DNA of 64,000 bases from Ichthyophis bannanicus (Eukaryota > Chordata > Amphibia > Gymnophiona > Ichthyophiidae), in contig CM066034.1 in assembly GCA_033557465.1 (NCBI GenBank), forward strand, positions 986,521,637 to 986,585,636, given 5' to 3'. Positions 33,640-43,855 of the stretch are shown in pieces. The notes under the pieces were generated by a model, which worked only from the letters and a program-made list of their open reading frames with translations, searched no databases and was not told where the DNA came from. A program made the position numbers and the translations under genes. The number at the start of each line of letters is the position of its first letter. Within the stretch, counting starts at the first letter, position 1.

Positions 33640-33900
33640 TAACGCTATCAAATCTCTCTCTCTCTCTCTATAGATAAATAAAACCATACAAATAAAACTA
33701 TCTGTATCTGTCTATCTATCTCTTTTATTTCTTCTTTTCTTTTTTGAATATCCAAAGCCTCCTATTGAGCCCCGGAGATGTCAGCGAGAGGAGGGATGGG
33801 GGGGGGGGATCTCTCCCAAGGACAGCCTCAACAACTACAGAAATAAAGATAAAGTTAAGGGGAATAAATTAATTAAATAAATAAAGATGCAAAACCCCAC
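33640..33900. repeat. Simple repeats in copy D leader
   Basis: (TC)n and (TCTA)n runs at 33,651-33,722, a G10 run at about 33,799 and an (aaat)n run at 33,866-33,886. No gene is seen. Confidence 0.7.
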
Positions 33901-33954
33901 TAATTCACTCAGTGTCTCTCCAGTAAGCCTAACCCTGGCTTGCTGATTCCCTCC

Positions 33955-34108
33955 AGCTGCTTGGAGACTGAGCTTACTGGAGCTGGAGGGAGGTGCCAGT
34001 GGTATTTATACCCGAGGGTCATCAAATTGATGACAAGCTCAGTCTCCAAGCTGCTGAAAGGGGAGCACAACCCAGAGGAAAGGGACTAGAGGGACACTTA
34101 GGAATTAA
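33955..34108. repeat. DIRS copy D 5' inverted terminal repeat
   Basis: Inverse of 17,543-17,700, with 'ccagtggtatttatacccg' and 'cccagaggaaagggactag'. The element ends at about 34,108. Confidence 0.85.
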
Positions 34109-34254
34109 ACACTGCCTCACTCAGGTTTGACCAAAACTAAATGGGCAAGTGATACAGCTGCTTTAAAGTACATGGTAGATACAACACAAATAAAAGGCTA
34201 TAAACAGACTGCACTTTTATAGTTACCTTTTCCAAAACTGAGTTCAAGATATAT

Positions 34255-34415
34255 AAATTATTATTTCCCTGCCCGAGTGGGCTTAAAATCCTGAGGCAAT
34301 AAGGGGTGAAGTGACTTGCCCAATGACACAAGAGTAGCATTGGGAAAAATGGGATTTGAACCCAGACTAACAGGCTCTTGGCCTGTTACTTTAACCATTA
34401 GGCTACTCCTTTGCT
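34255..34415 (-). repeat. tRNA-derived CORE/MIR-like SINE
   Basis: On the minus strand: box A-like 'tagcctaatggtt', box B-like 'gggttcaaatccc' and a core 'ttgggcaagtcacttcacc'. It is not a functional tRNA: no cloverleaf closes and the anticodon arm is degenerate. Same class as the copies at 21,832, 44,990 and 48,213. Confidence 0.75.
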
Positions 34416-35280
34416 CTGTTAAGTTTAACAATACTGGATTTCAGTCCAGGGAGGAAGGACAAAGAGCATAGTACGTGTCAGATGGAAGGATGGGACCAGA
34501 GTTATGTTAACCACATGGCTGGAAGTGTTCTGGATGAGACTAACAGAACACATCCCTAATGAACCTGAATCTAGTTATTAAATGAGGTGGCCTGGTATTT
34601 TGCAAGGTAAACTAGATCACATTTCAGAGGTAAATGGCCATAAAAGAAAAACACCAAAGTGTCATATGCTAAAAGCTAACATTTAATAGCAGAAGATAGA
34701 GAAAAATGTTTTAGCCATAGGTCTATACAACTATTCCAATTTTTAGATTCAATTTTGGCTAGATGGAATCTTTGTAGATTGTACTGCCTTTCAAAGGCCT
34801 TTTTTTTAGATGAGCAGGATCAGCTATGGAAACCCAACGGTTCAAAATTCAGTCACCATAGCCAGAAGGAAACTGTTTAGTGCCCTGAGAACTTAGTGAG
34901 GGGCAAGAACCTCCCAGGGAGCATTAGAGAGCGCACCTACACCCATTTTCAAAACTTTAAAAATCAGCATCACTACCCTAAACAAAATACAAAACTCCCA
35001 AAGCAGAAAATGAAGCATCTCCAAAGGTAGTGAAATATGATCATGAAATTTAGTACCTGTTAAGAAATAAGCAACTGCATTCTAAACCCTCTGAAGTGCT
35101 TTTAGATGGGACATGGGAAGGCCAAACAAAATTGTATTTTAACAACCTATCTGAGTCAAAACTATGGATTGTGCAACAGTCTGAAAATCTTCGGAGGGAA
35201 AGATATATTTCAATTGCTTATCTAGACTCAATTTTTAAAAAAAGATTACTTAACTTTCCTAATATGCGGGTAAAATGATT
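34416..35280. other. CCDC186 intron, no recognised gene
   Basis: AT-rich intron. 34,800-34,990 may be an old repeat, but no family words are clear. Confidence 0.45.
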
Positions 35281-35284
35281 AATA

Positions 35285-35530
35285 GCATATGAACTTTTAA
35301 TTGAGATAACTATTTATTTAAAATATTTATATTCTGTACTACAATATCCTAGGTGGATTACAACTGAACTTACACAATAGTTTAACATAAAATCAAATAA
35401 GAAAACACATAAGAAAACCAAAAGAATAAACACTGTACATGTTCTACTACGTTTTTATTGTTGGTATTGCACTGTTCTAAATCACCTCATTACACTGTAA
35501 AAGGCTATGAAGAAATTGCAATAAATAAAA
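35285..35530 (-). repeat. Probable old L2/SINE 3' tail
   Basis: 'tatttatttaaaatattta' followed by 'cctaggtggattacaactga' has the form of the reversed 3' ends of L2-type elements in this window (reversed 'taaaccgc' motif beside an (aaat)n tail). Degenerate. Confidence 0.4.
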
Positions 35531-35665
35531 ATAAAATAAGTACCTCACAAATATTTTTTGTGACAAGTCATCATTTCTAGCAAATTGTTCATTATCACAG
35601 CAGTCTGACACCTTGGAACAAGAGTTTGCAATAACAAGATTCCACTGTATTGTTTTACCTTTCTA

Positions 35666-36650
<985 letters not shown>

Positions 36651-36654
36651 GCGT

Positions 36655-36950
36655 GTGCACACCATACACTACGACCATATCACTCTGAATGTACCTGAGC
36701 TCATCTGATCATGGAGACTAAGCAGGGATGAGGTCCTGGCTAGCACTTGGAGGGGAGACCACCTCAGAATAGCAGGTGCTGTAAGCTTACTGCATGGAAG
36801 AAAGGCCTGGCGATTTACTAATGGCAGCACCTTGCCAAGAAAACCAAGGGAATAGTCACAATATGGTCAACTATCCACAGGTTTGCCAGAAGTCAACAAT
36901 GACTCCCTAGAAGTTAACAAAAATACTACCACCATAAGGGGTCAGCATTG
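36655..36950 (+). repeat. 5S rRNA-derived SINE (SINE3-like)
   Basis: The first 120 bp align by eye along the whole 5S rRNA gene: 'ctacgaccatatcactctg', 'gagctcatctgatcatgga', 'actaagcagggatgaggtc', 'ggaggggagaccacctc' and 'aggtgctgtaagctt'. A non-5S body and tail follow, ending near 'ggggtcagcattgacg'. Differences from 5S and the appended tail indicate a SINE rather than an rRNA gene. The tail wording loosely recalls RTE/BovB-type 3' ends. Confidence 0.8.
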
Positions 36951-37003
36951 ACGTGACAGCATACATTGCACGGTTTACATGGTCAACTGAAATACTGCTT
37001 GTG

Positions 37004-37019
37004 TTAGTTTCAACATAAA
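37004..37019. repeat. Target-site duplication of the Penelope pair, left
   Basis: 'ttagtttcaacataaa' here and at 41,788-41,803, immediately outside the outer ends of the inverted element pair. Confidence 0.85.
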
Positions 37020-37441
37020 AACAAAAAATCTCCGGGTCTACTGGAGCAAATATCCAAAAGCATACAAAAACTTGCACCACTCTACAATGTTCCAAAAAAT
37101 ACCATGGTCAGGGAACAGGTCTCAGACTTTAGTGAGGTGGAACCCAGGAGGTAAACCTCTGCTGTGGTTAACCAACCCCGTATCTTGCATCAAGGACCCT
37201 CCGTTCCCCTCCTTTTAAAGTTTAATCAAAAAATCCGCTCAGGCAATCTTAATTAATTCAGTGATGTCTTTTTTCAAACAGGTAGATAAGTATGTTCTCT
37301 TCAGTGAGGCTAACAAAGCAGAACTTTTCTATTTTCTCAAAAAACATGAACGCTTAAAAACTGAAGACTGAAGATGAATCCAACTTATCATACTCTGGTA
37401 TACTGGCTAGAGTGAATTTAGTGTAAACAAACTTATCTTCA

Positions 37442-37502
37442 ATCCCGATGCCAATCGTGCGCACTTGTGCGTTTCACCACGCAAGCGGTTTCTTCGGGGG
37501 AT
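37442..37502 (-). ncRNA. Hammerhead-ribozyme-like fold, left arm
   Basis: On the minus strand: stem I strand ATCCC, core CCGAAGA (37,491-37,497; consensus CUGANGA with U to C), stem II ACCGC/GTGGT with TTGC loop, core GAAA (37,472-37,475), stem III, then ATC and GGGAT closing stem I. Penelope-like elements are known to carry hammerhead motifs. The changed core base suggests weak or no activity. Confidence 0.5.
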
Positions 37503-37868
37503 CCAACTCTCACACTGTGCCAGATAAACATGCAGCCGTGCGGCTCAAGCTATTCGTTTTCTCATATGGCCTTATGGCTCCTCTGACTCTAAAAATGAAC
37601 AAGAAATAATATTAGATAGGTATTTTTTCTGACAATACGATGTAGACACTGCCCAGGAAACTCATTCCTACCATTCGTCTCTCTCCTCCATACTTCTCTC
37701 CATGAAAAAATGCCACGCATGCGTCGTGGCCATCAACCTGCTGCAATTTAAAGGTTGAGCCTATTCCTCTGCCACTGATTGGCAGACAACAGAAGATAGG
37801 ATATCATCTATCTCTCCTCCTACCGAAAAGTCACGTCACTCTTTAAAATACCATTAACAACAAAAACT

Positions 37869-38390
37869 TCAAATGCAAACTGTCCAATCAATCTGAGCAT
37901 TTAATCCTCCTGGATATACTGTATCAAGAGTGTAGATCCAACGCTGTTCAACAAAAAATAAACTTTGATCCCTTGTTTGATTGGCAAAACCCTTCAATAC
38001 TTGATCAATACAAAAAACTTGAAGTTGCTCAAAACTATGTGAATGTTCTACACAGTGGGATACAATCGGTGCTTCCCTTCTTTGACATCGCAACCTACTG
38101 CGATGCTCATTGATGCGAACTCGGAGAGGTCGTATGGTTTTGCCTATGTACAGTAACGAACAGGGACACCGAAGGGCATAAACCACATAGCTGGAGCCAC
38201 AAGTGGTGGATTTTTTAAGATCGTACTGCGTACCATGATAAGTAAATTGTGATGTCTCAACCGTGATGGCAAATATATTACACTCACCACATTTAGTGTG
38301 TCCCCTCTCAATAAAAGGGTCTGTTGAAGCAACTGGTCGCAGCACCATTGGACTCAATAATTCTTTGAGATTTCTATGGCGTTGCCACAC
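37869..38390 (-). CDS. Penelope-like GIY-YIG endonuclease, left arm
   Basis: C-terminal endonuclease of a Penelope-like element, which nicks the target for priming. It opens with CVWQRHRNLKELLSP-like residues, has a CxxC pair (TKCGECNIFA), then the GIY-YIG core: SYVVYALRCPCSLLYIGKT, RPLRVRINEHRSRLR, VEHSHSFEQL and a terminal EQRWIYTLDT. The catalytic Y...Y, R and E positions appear present. It lies in frame with the RT upstream, separated by a single TAG stop. There are no other stops. Confidence 0.85.
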   Translation of the reverse strand: MWQRHRNLKELLSPMVLRPVASTDPFIERGHTKCGECNIFAITVETSQFTYHGTQYDLKKSTTCGSSYVVYALRCPCSLLYIGKTIRPLRVRINEHRSRLRCQRREAPIVSHCVEHSHSFEQLQVFCIDQVLKGFANQTRDQSLFFVEQRWIYTLDTVYPGGLNAQIDWTVCI

Positions 38391-38426
38391 ACAACGTACT
38401 GTTTTACCCTCTAATTCAGGGATACT

Positions 38427-39333
38427 CTAAAGTATATTGGAGTGACGTTTAAGAATTTTTTTAAGGGAGCCACTAAAGACTGAATACTTAGTTATTAAAT
38501 TCACTTGCGAATCATCTCGGCGGTTGGAGGTTACACGAGAAGACAAAAGCTGGTCTCTATGATTGTAGCGGGCCCGAGTGTAAGCTGTCTTTATGACATT
38601 CTCTGGATACCCCCGCTTTGCAAAATTAATCTTCAAATTCCTCGCTTGCTTTTTAAAATCCTCTTCCTCGGAGCAGTTTCTTCGAAAGCGGAGAAATTGT
38701 GAGAATGGCAAACTATTTTTAAGTTGGATCGGGTGCGCACTGTGGTAATGTAATAGCGCATTTCTATCCACTGGCTTCCTAAAAATTGATGTATGCCATC
38801 GGTCAACCCCTTTTGTGACCTCTACATCCAAATAAGTTATTGTAGTCTTGTCATATATAGAAGTAAATTGAATATGTGGATCTTGCTGGTTCAGCCAGTT
38901 AAGAAATGTGCATAAAGTACTCTCAGAACCCGTCCAAATCATAAAAATATCGTCGATATATCTACCCCAAAAAGGGATGTACTGCTGAAATGAAGAGGGG
39001 TATAGCCAAATTCGCTCAAATTCTGCCATATATAAATTGGCTAAAGAAGGAGCGCATGTGGCGCCTATCGCCACTCCCGAAACCTGGTGGTACAGAGTGT
39101 CCTCAAAAAGAAAATAATTCTGAAACAAGACCAGATTGAGTAATTCAGATAATAATGTCAAATGAGAGTCGGACAAATCTCCCCTAGTTTGCAAAGCTGT
39201 GCACGCACTTGTGTGTGCTGCCGGTTGTGGGATGCTGGTATATAGGGAAGTGACATCAAGGGTTACCAAGATCACTTCTGTGTCCCCTGCCCATCGAGAA
39301 TGTTGCTCCAATAATTGTAAAAAATGAGTGGTA
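38427..39333 (-). CDS. Penelope-like reverse transcriptase, left arm, 5'-truncated
   Basis: RT lacking its N-terminal fingers because the arm begins at 39,333 (codons for THFLQLLEQ). Motifs in order: VTLDVTSLYTSIP (A), YHQVSGVAIGATCAPSLANL (B), RYIDDIFMIW (C), ITYLDVEVTKG (D/E), then FLRFRRNCSEEEDFKKQ, RGYP. These are diagnostic of Penelope-like RTs, which are related to telomerase. The frame stays open to TAG at 38,427; the GIY-YIG frame resumes immediately after it. Confidence 0.88.
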
Positions 39334-40414
39334 CAAAGTCCAACACAGGCCAGATTTTATCTTGTGCCAAAAATCCACAAGCGTTTGGACAATCCTCCAG
39401 GACGGCCCATCGTTTCGACGAGGAGAACGGTTCTGGAACCGCTGTCCACATATTTAGATTCTTTTTTAAGACCTTTGTTATTGGCTATTCCATCCTACAT
39501 CCGAGATACCACTCATTTTTTACAATTATTGGAGCAACGTTCTCGATGGGGAGGGGGACACAGAAGTGATCTTGGTAACCCTTGATGTCACTTCCCTATA
39601 TACCAGCATCCCACAACCGGCAGCACACACAAGTGCGTGCACAGCTTTGCAAACTAGGGGAGATTTGTCCGACTCTCATTTGACATTTTTATCTGAATTA
39701 CTCAATCTGGTCTTGTTTCAGAATTATTTTCTTTTTAAGGACACTCTGTACCACCAGGTTTCGGGAGTGGCGATGGGTGCCACATGCGCTCCTTCTTTAG
39801 CCAATTTATATATGGCAGAATTTGAGCGAATTTGGCTATACCCCTCTTCGTTTCAGCAGTACATCCCTTTTTGGGGTAGATATATCGACGATATTTTTAT
39901 GATTTGGACGGGTTCTGAGAGCACTTTATGCACATTTCTTAACTGGCTGAACCAGCAAGATCCACATATTCAATTTACTTCTATATATGACAAGACTACA
40001 ATAACTTATTTGGATGTAGAGGTCACAAAAGGGGTTGACCGATGGCATACATCAATTTTTAGGAAGCCAGTGGATAGAAATGCGCTATTACATTACCACA
40101 GTGCGCACCCGATCCAACTTAAAAATAGTTTGCCATTCTCACAATTTCTCCGCTTTCGAAGAAACTGCTCCGAGGAAAAGGATTTTAAAAAGCAAGCGAG
40201 GAATTTGAAGATTAATTTTGCAAAGCGGGGGTATCCAGAGAATGTCATAAAGACAGCTTACACTCGGGCCCGCTACAATCATAGAGACCAGCTTTTGTCT
40301 TCTCGTGTAACCTCCAACCGCCGAGATGATTCGCAAGTGAATTTAATAACTAAGTATTCAGTCTTTAGTGGCTCCCTTAAAAAAATTCTTAAACGTCACT
40401 CCAATATACTTTAG
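39334..40414 (+). pseudogene. Penelope-like reverse transcriptase, right arm, one frameshift
   Basis: Extends further upstream than the left arm, with ARFYLVPKIHK, NPPGRPIVSTRRTVLEPLST and LDSFLRPLL. A frameshift near 39,548 (an extra G in a G-run compared with the left arm) precedes VTLDVTSLYTSIP. The remainder matches the left arm: GVAMGATCAPSLANL, RYIDDIFMIW, LDVEVTKG, RGYP. It ends at the same TAG (40,412-40,414). The first Met at 39,328 lies at the arm junction and is not the native start. Confidence 0.87.
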
Positions 40415-40450
40415 AGTATCCCTGAATTAGAGGGTAAAACAGTACGTTGT

Positions 40451-40972
40451 GTGTGGCAACGCCATAGAAATCTCAAAGAATTACTGAGTCCGACGGTGCT
40501 GCGACCAGTTGCTTCAACAGATCCTTTTATTGAGAGGGGACACACTAAATGTGGTGAGTGTAATATATGTGCCATCACGGTTGAGACATCACAATTTACT
40601 TATCATGGTACACAGTACGATCTTAAAAAATCCACCACTTGTGGCTCCAGCTATGTGGTTTATGCCCTTCGGTGTCCCTGTTCGTTACTGTACATAGGCA
40701 AAACCATACAACCTCTCCGAGTTCGCATCAATGAGCATCGCAGTAGGTTGCGATGTCAAAGAAGGGAAGCACCGATTGTATCCCACTGTGTAGAACATTC
40801 ACATAGTTTTGAGCAACTTCAAGTTTTTTGTATTGATCAAGTATTGAAGGGTTTTGCCAATCAAACAAGGGATCAAAGTTTATTTTTTGTTGAACAGCGT
40901 TGGATCTACACTCTTGATACAGTATATCCAGGAGGATTAAATGCTCAGATTGATTGGACAGTTTGCATTTGA
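40451..40972 (+). CDS. Penelope-like GIY-YIG endonuclease, right arm
   Basis: Same domain as in the left arm with a few substitutions: CNICAITVETSQF, SYVVYALRCPCSLLYIGKT, QPLRVRINEHRSRLR. The putative zinc motif has an additional Cys (GECNIC). The frame is in phase with the RT across the TAG stop, so a read-through RT-endonuclease protein could be made after the frameshift point. Confidence 0.85.
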   Translation: MWQRHRNLKELLSPTVLRPVASTDPFIERGHTKCGECNICAITVETSQFTYHGTQYDLKKSTTCGSSYVVYALRCPCSLLYIGKTIQPLRVRINEHRSRLRCQRREAPIVSHCVEHSHSFEQLQVFCIDQVLKGFANQTRDQSLFFVEQRWIYTLDTVYPGGLNAQIDWTVCI

Positions 40973-41338
40973 AGTTTTTGTTGTTAATGGTATTTTAAAG
41001 AGTGACGTGACTTTTCGGTAGGAGGAGAGATAGGATAACATCTATCTTCTGTTGTCTGCCAATCAGTGGCAGAGGAATAGGCTCAACCTTTAAATTGCAG
41101 CAGGTCGATGGCCACGACGCATGCGTGGCGTTTTTTCATGGAGAGAAGTATGGAGGAGAGAGACGAATGGTAGGAATGAGTTTCCTGGGCAGTGTCTACA
41201 TCGTATTGTCAGAAAAAATACCTATCTAATATTATTTCTTGTTCATTTTTAGAGTCAGAGGAGCCATAAGGCCACATGAGAAAACGAATAGCTTGAGCCG
41301 CACGGCTGCTTGTTTATCTGGCACAGTGTGAGAGTTGG

Positions 41339-41399
41339 ATCCCCCGAAGAAACCGCTTGCGCTGTGAAACGCACAAGCGCGCACGATTGGCGTCGGGAT
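41339..41399 (+). ncRNA. Hammerhead-ribozyme-like fold, right arm
   Basis: Stem I ATCCC (41,339-41,343), core CCGAAGA (41,344-41,350), degenerate stem II, core GAAA (41,366-41,369), short stem III (ACGC/GCGT), cleavage triplet GTC (41,392-41,394) and GGGAT closing stem I. The GUC triplet is the canonical form; the left arm has AUC. Core U to C is shared by both arms. Confidence 0.5.
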
Positions 41400-41787
41400 T
41401 GAAGATAAGTTTGTTTACACTAAGTTCACTCTAGCCAGTATACCAGAGTATGATAAGTTGGATTCATCTTCAGTCTTCAGTTTTTAAGCGTTCATGTTTT
41501 TTGAGAAAATAGAAAAGTTCTGCTTTGTTAGCCTCACTGAAGAGAACATACTTATCTACCTGTTTGAAAAAAGACATCACTGAATTAATTAAGATTGCCT
41601 GAGCGGATTTTTTGATTAAACTTTAAAAGGAGGGGAACGGAGGGTCCTTGATGCAAGATACGGGGTTGGTTAACCACAGCAGAGGTTTACCTCCTTCCTG
41701 GGTTCCACCTCACTAAAGTCTGAGACCTGTTCCCTGACCATGGTATTTTTTGGAACATTGTAGAGTGGAGCAATTTTTTGTATGCTT

Positions 41788-41803
41788 TTAGTTTCAACAT
41801 AAA
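41788..41803. repeat. Target-site duplication of the Penelope pair, right
   Basis: Second copy of 'ttagtttcaacataaa'. Confidence 0.85.
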
Positions 41804-42123
41804 CAAGAGACGTATTCATCATGTACATTCTCTTTGCAAACTAAGCATGCATCCAGGCGTGACTGTCTAAGGACTTTCATTACAGCATAATGAAATATTC
41901 AAAATCATAACTATTTTATGAACCTCTTCATCCTTAAGTAATGCAATTCTCTCCCCTTCACTGAGCAATTGAAAATAATTCACATAACAGATAAAAAAAT
42001 ACGTCCATTTAAAAAGTTACTATAATTGAAGGCTGTTTTAGATTATTTTGGTTTGCTAGATACCTAGAAATCCATCAGTCCGATTTTAATTATAGACAAA
42101 ATGATGGAAACACTATTAATCCG
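41804..42123. other. CCDC186 intron, nothing recognised
   Basis: AT-rich intronic DNA between the Penelope pair and the L2-e LINE. Confidence 0.5.
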
Positions 42124-43855
42124 CTCTAAAGCATGCATTAATTAGACCCATACTAAAAAACAATACATTGGATAAAACCTCACCGAAATCCTATAGACCT
42201 ATCTCCAGTATACCATTCATGGCAAAACTTGTAGAAAAGGTAGTCCAGATGCAAACACAAGATTACATCGACACATCAGCTCCCCTTGATGACCAACAAT
42301 ATGGCTTCCGTCCTGGTCACGGAGTAGATACTCTATTAACAGCCCTCCTAGACACACTAGTAAGAGGAATAGACACCCCCAAGAACGCTTTCCTACTTCT
42401 GTTCCTAGACATATCAGCGGCTTTTGACAGTGTTCATCACACCCTAATGCTCCATAGGCTCACACAAATCGGTGCCAACACAACAGTCCTTAAATGGTTT
42501 ACCTCATATCTTTCAAACAGATCCCAAACTGTTAGGATCAACAATAAAACCTCCAACACATACAAGCAGGAAATAGGACTCCCTCAAGGCTCTGCACTAT
42601 CAGCTCTATTATTTAACATATATATACAACCGATCTGCAATATCTTTAAAAAGTTCAAAATCCATTACCACATATATGCAGATGACATTATGTTGTATAT
42701 TCCATTCACTATTCCTATGATCCCCCTCCAACTCTTAACAGACTGTTTCAACGAGTTAACAACTTGGTTAGAAGACCACAATCTTTTTATCAACCATTCC
42801 AAAACAGACATATTAATTGTAACAAGGAACAAATCCTTTTCCCCCCCTACTCACATTACACTCCAGAATCATGATATCTCCATAAAAAACGAAATAAAAT
42901 ACCTAGGGGTGTTACTCGACACCCAACTTAGTATGACCACACATATCAGAAGCACAACAAAGAAAATATACTATAAACTCAAAGTGCTAAAACAACTACG
43001 CCCTCTAGTCCATCTGCAAGATTTCATAAGTATTATTCAAGCCATTATCACCCCACATTTCGACTTCGCCAACCTCGCTCTACTAGGCACAACAAACCAA
43101 AACATCAGAAAACTCCAACTGGCGCAAAATGCCGCAGCCAGAACTATAACGAAAGCTCATCCCTTCGAGCACATAACACCATACCTGGCCAAACTACACT
43201 GGCTCCCCATTCAATGTAGAGTAAACTACAAACTAATAATAACTACTTTTAAAGCACTAAATAATACCGCCCCAGAAACGCTAAATAAACTTATCATCAA
43301 AGACACACCCCACAGCGCCTATAGAAGAAGCAATGCCAATAAACTAAGAATACCAAAAGAATTCACAAAGTCCACGAAGACAACAAATAAAAAGGCATTC
43401 TCCCATGCAGCCCCCATGCTCTGGAACTCACTACCAGAAGACATCCGATCCATAACTGATATCAAAGACCTACGCAAAAACTTAAAAACACACCTATTTA
43501 CCTCCTACTATGGCACGCTAAATAACTCCCAACAAGACGAAAAAGGATAAGCCAGACAATACATACAGACCAGCACCCCAAGACTTAAACACAGCTAGAC
43601 TCCACTACCGCTTACACCGCTGAACTCCTCCTTCCACGCCTGTACATAGTTATGTGTACATAGTTACTAATGAAAGTTCAAATGTTAAAAAGTTAAATGT
43701 AATATGTACTTAGATTAGGTTATAGTTCTATTGTTCTATGTAAAAAACAGAAATGTCACTCTGTTTCTTTAATTGTTCTATGTAAACCGCACCTGATCTT
43801 CGGAAGGTTGCGGTATATAAAAATTTGTTAAATAAAATAAATAAATAAAGACAAG
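42124..43855 (+). mobile_element. L2-type LINE 3' part (L2-e)
   Basis: 5'-truncated LINE starting within the RT fingers, with a continuous RT reading frame, a 3' UTR containing 'gtaaaccgcacctgatc' and an (aaat)n tail (43,828-43,855). Same subfamily as L2-g at 54,750-58,570. Confidence 0.85.
42126..43550 (+). CDS. L2-type reverse transcriptase, truncated but open
   Basis: The open frame begins LKHALIRPILKNN at the truncation edge; the first Met is at 42,168. RT motifs: SYRPISSIPFMAKLVEKVV, YGFRPGHGVDTLL, LFLDISAAFDSVHH, GLPQGSALSALLFNIY, YADDIMLY. Then the C-terminal domain: KYLGVLLDTQLSM, AQNAAARTITK, LHWLPIQCRVNYK, MLWNSLPEDIR. It has no stop over about 470 codons, but the endonuclease is missing, so it is inactive. 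The openness suggests a young insertion. Confidence 0.88.
   Translation, partial: LKHALIRPILKNNTLDKTSPKSYRPISSIPFMAKLVEKVVQMQTQDYIDTSAPLDDQQYGFRPGHGVDTLLTALLDTLVRGIDTPKNAFLLLFLDISAAFDSVHHTLMLHRLTQIGANTTVLKWFTSYLSNRSQTVRINNKTSNTYKQEIGLPQGSALSALLFNIYIQPICNIFKKFKIHYHIYADDIMLYIPFTIPMIPLQLLTDCFNELTTWLEDHNLFINHSKTDILIVTRNKSFSPPTHITLQNHDISIKNEIKYLGVLLDTQLSMTTHIRSTTKKIYYKLKVLKQLRPLVHLQDFISIIQAIITPHFDFANLALLGTTNQNIRKLQLAQNAAARTITKAHPFEHITPYLAKLHWLPIQCRVNYKLIITTFKALNNTAPETLNKLIIKDTPHSAYRRSNANKLRIPKEFTKSTKTTNKKAFSHAAPMLWNSLPEDIRSITDIKDLRKNLKTHLFTSYYGTLNNSQQDEKG

Larger units (their letters stand above)
17543..34108 (-). mobile_element. DIRS-like copy D, outermost of a triple nest (own length about 5.6 kb)
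   Basis: The element's own DNA is 17,543-18,705 plus 29,679-34,108. The remainder is copy C with copy A inside. Inverted terminal repeats lie at 17,543-17,700 and 33,955-34,108; both contain the 'tttatacccgagggtcatc' word or its complement. An internal complementary region at 17,995-18,100 matches both ends. On the minus strand the order is gag remnant, RT, RNase H, recombinase, complementary region: the DIRS1 plan. The open frames are broken. It occupies most of the CCDC186 intron between 16,915 and 35,698. Confidence 0.88.
37020..41787. mobile_element. Inverted, head-to-head pair of Penelope-like retroelements
   Basis: The left arm (37,020-39,333) reads on the minus strand and the right arm (39,334-41,787) on the plus strand. 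Both have the RT, GIY-YIG and 3' region of one Penelope-like element. The arms match from about 37,058 to 39,333 and from 39,507 to 41,787; the 173-bp centre (39,334-39,506) belongs to the right copy only. Both copies lack their 5' ends. The left copy has about 38 extra bp at its outer 3' end. One 16-bp target duplication surrounds the whole pair, so it probably inserted as a unit. Divergence between arms looks like a few percent or less. Confidence 0.9.

Noticed and set aside
34255..34415. Possible tRNA gene with A and B boxes
   Set aside because: Internal promoter words are present, but no cloverleaf forms and a MIR-like core follows, so it is a SINE. The same holds for 21,832, 44,990 and 48,213.
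36655..36780. Functional 5S rRNA gene
   Set aside because: Multiple substitutions in conserved positions and no terminator T-run directly after the 5S part; a repeat-like 3' body is attached instead.
37020..41787. Two independent Penelope insertions, or twin-primed L1-like inversion
   Set aside because: A single target duplication surrounds the pair and both arms keep 3' ends, which neither model predicts simply. An assembly hairpin artefact is less likely because the arms differ at many sites and have unequal ends.
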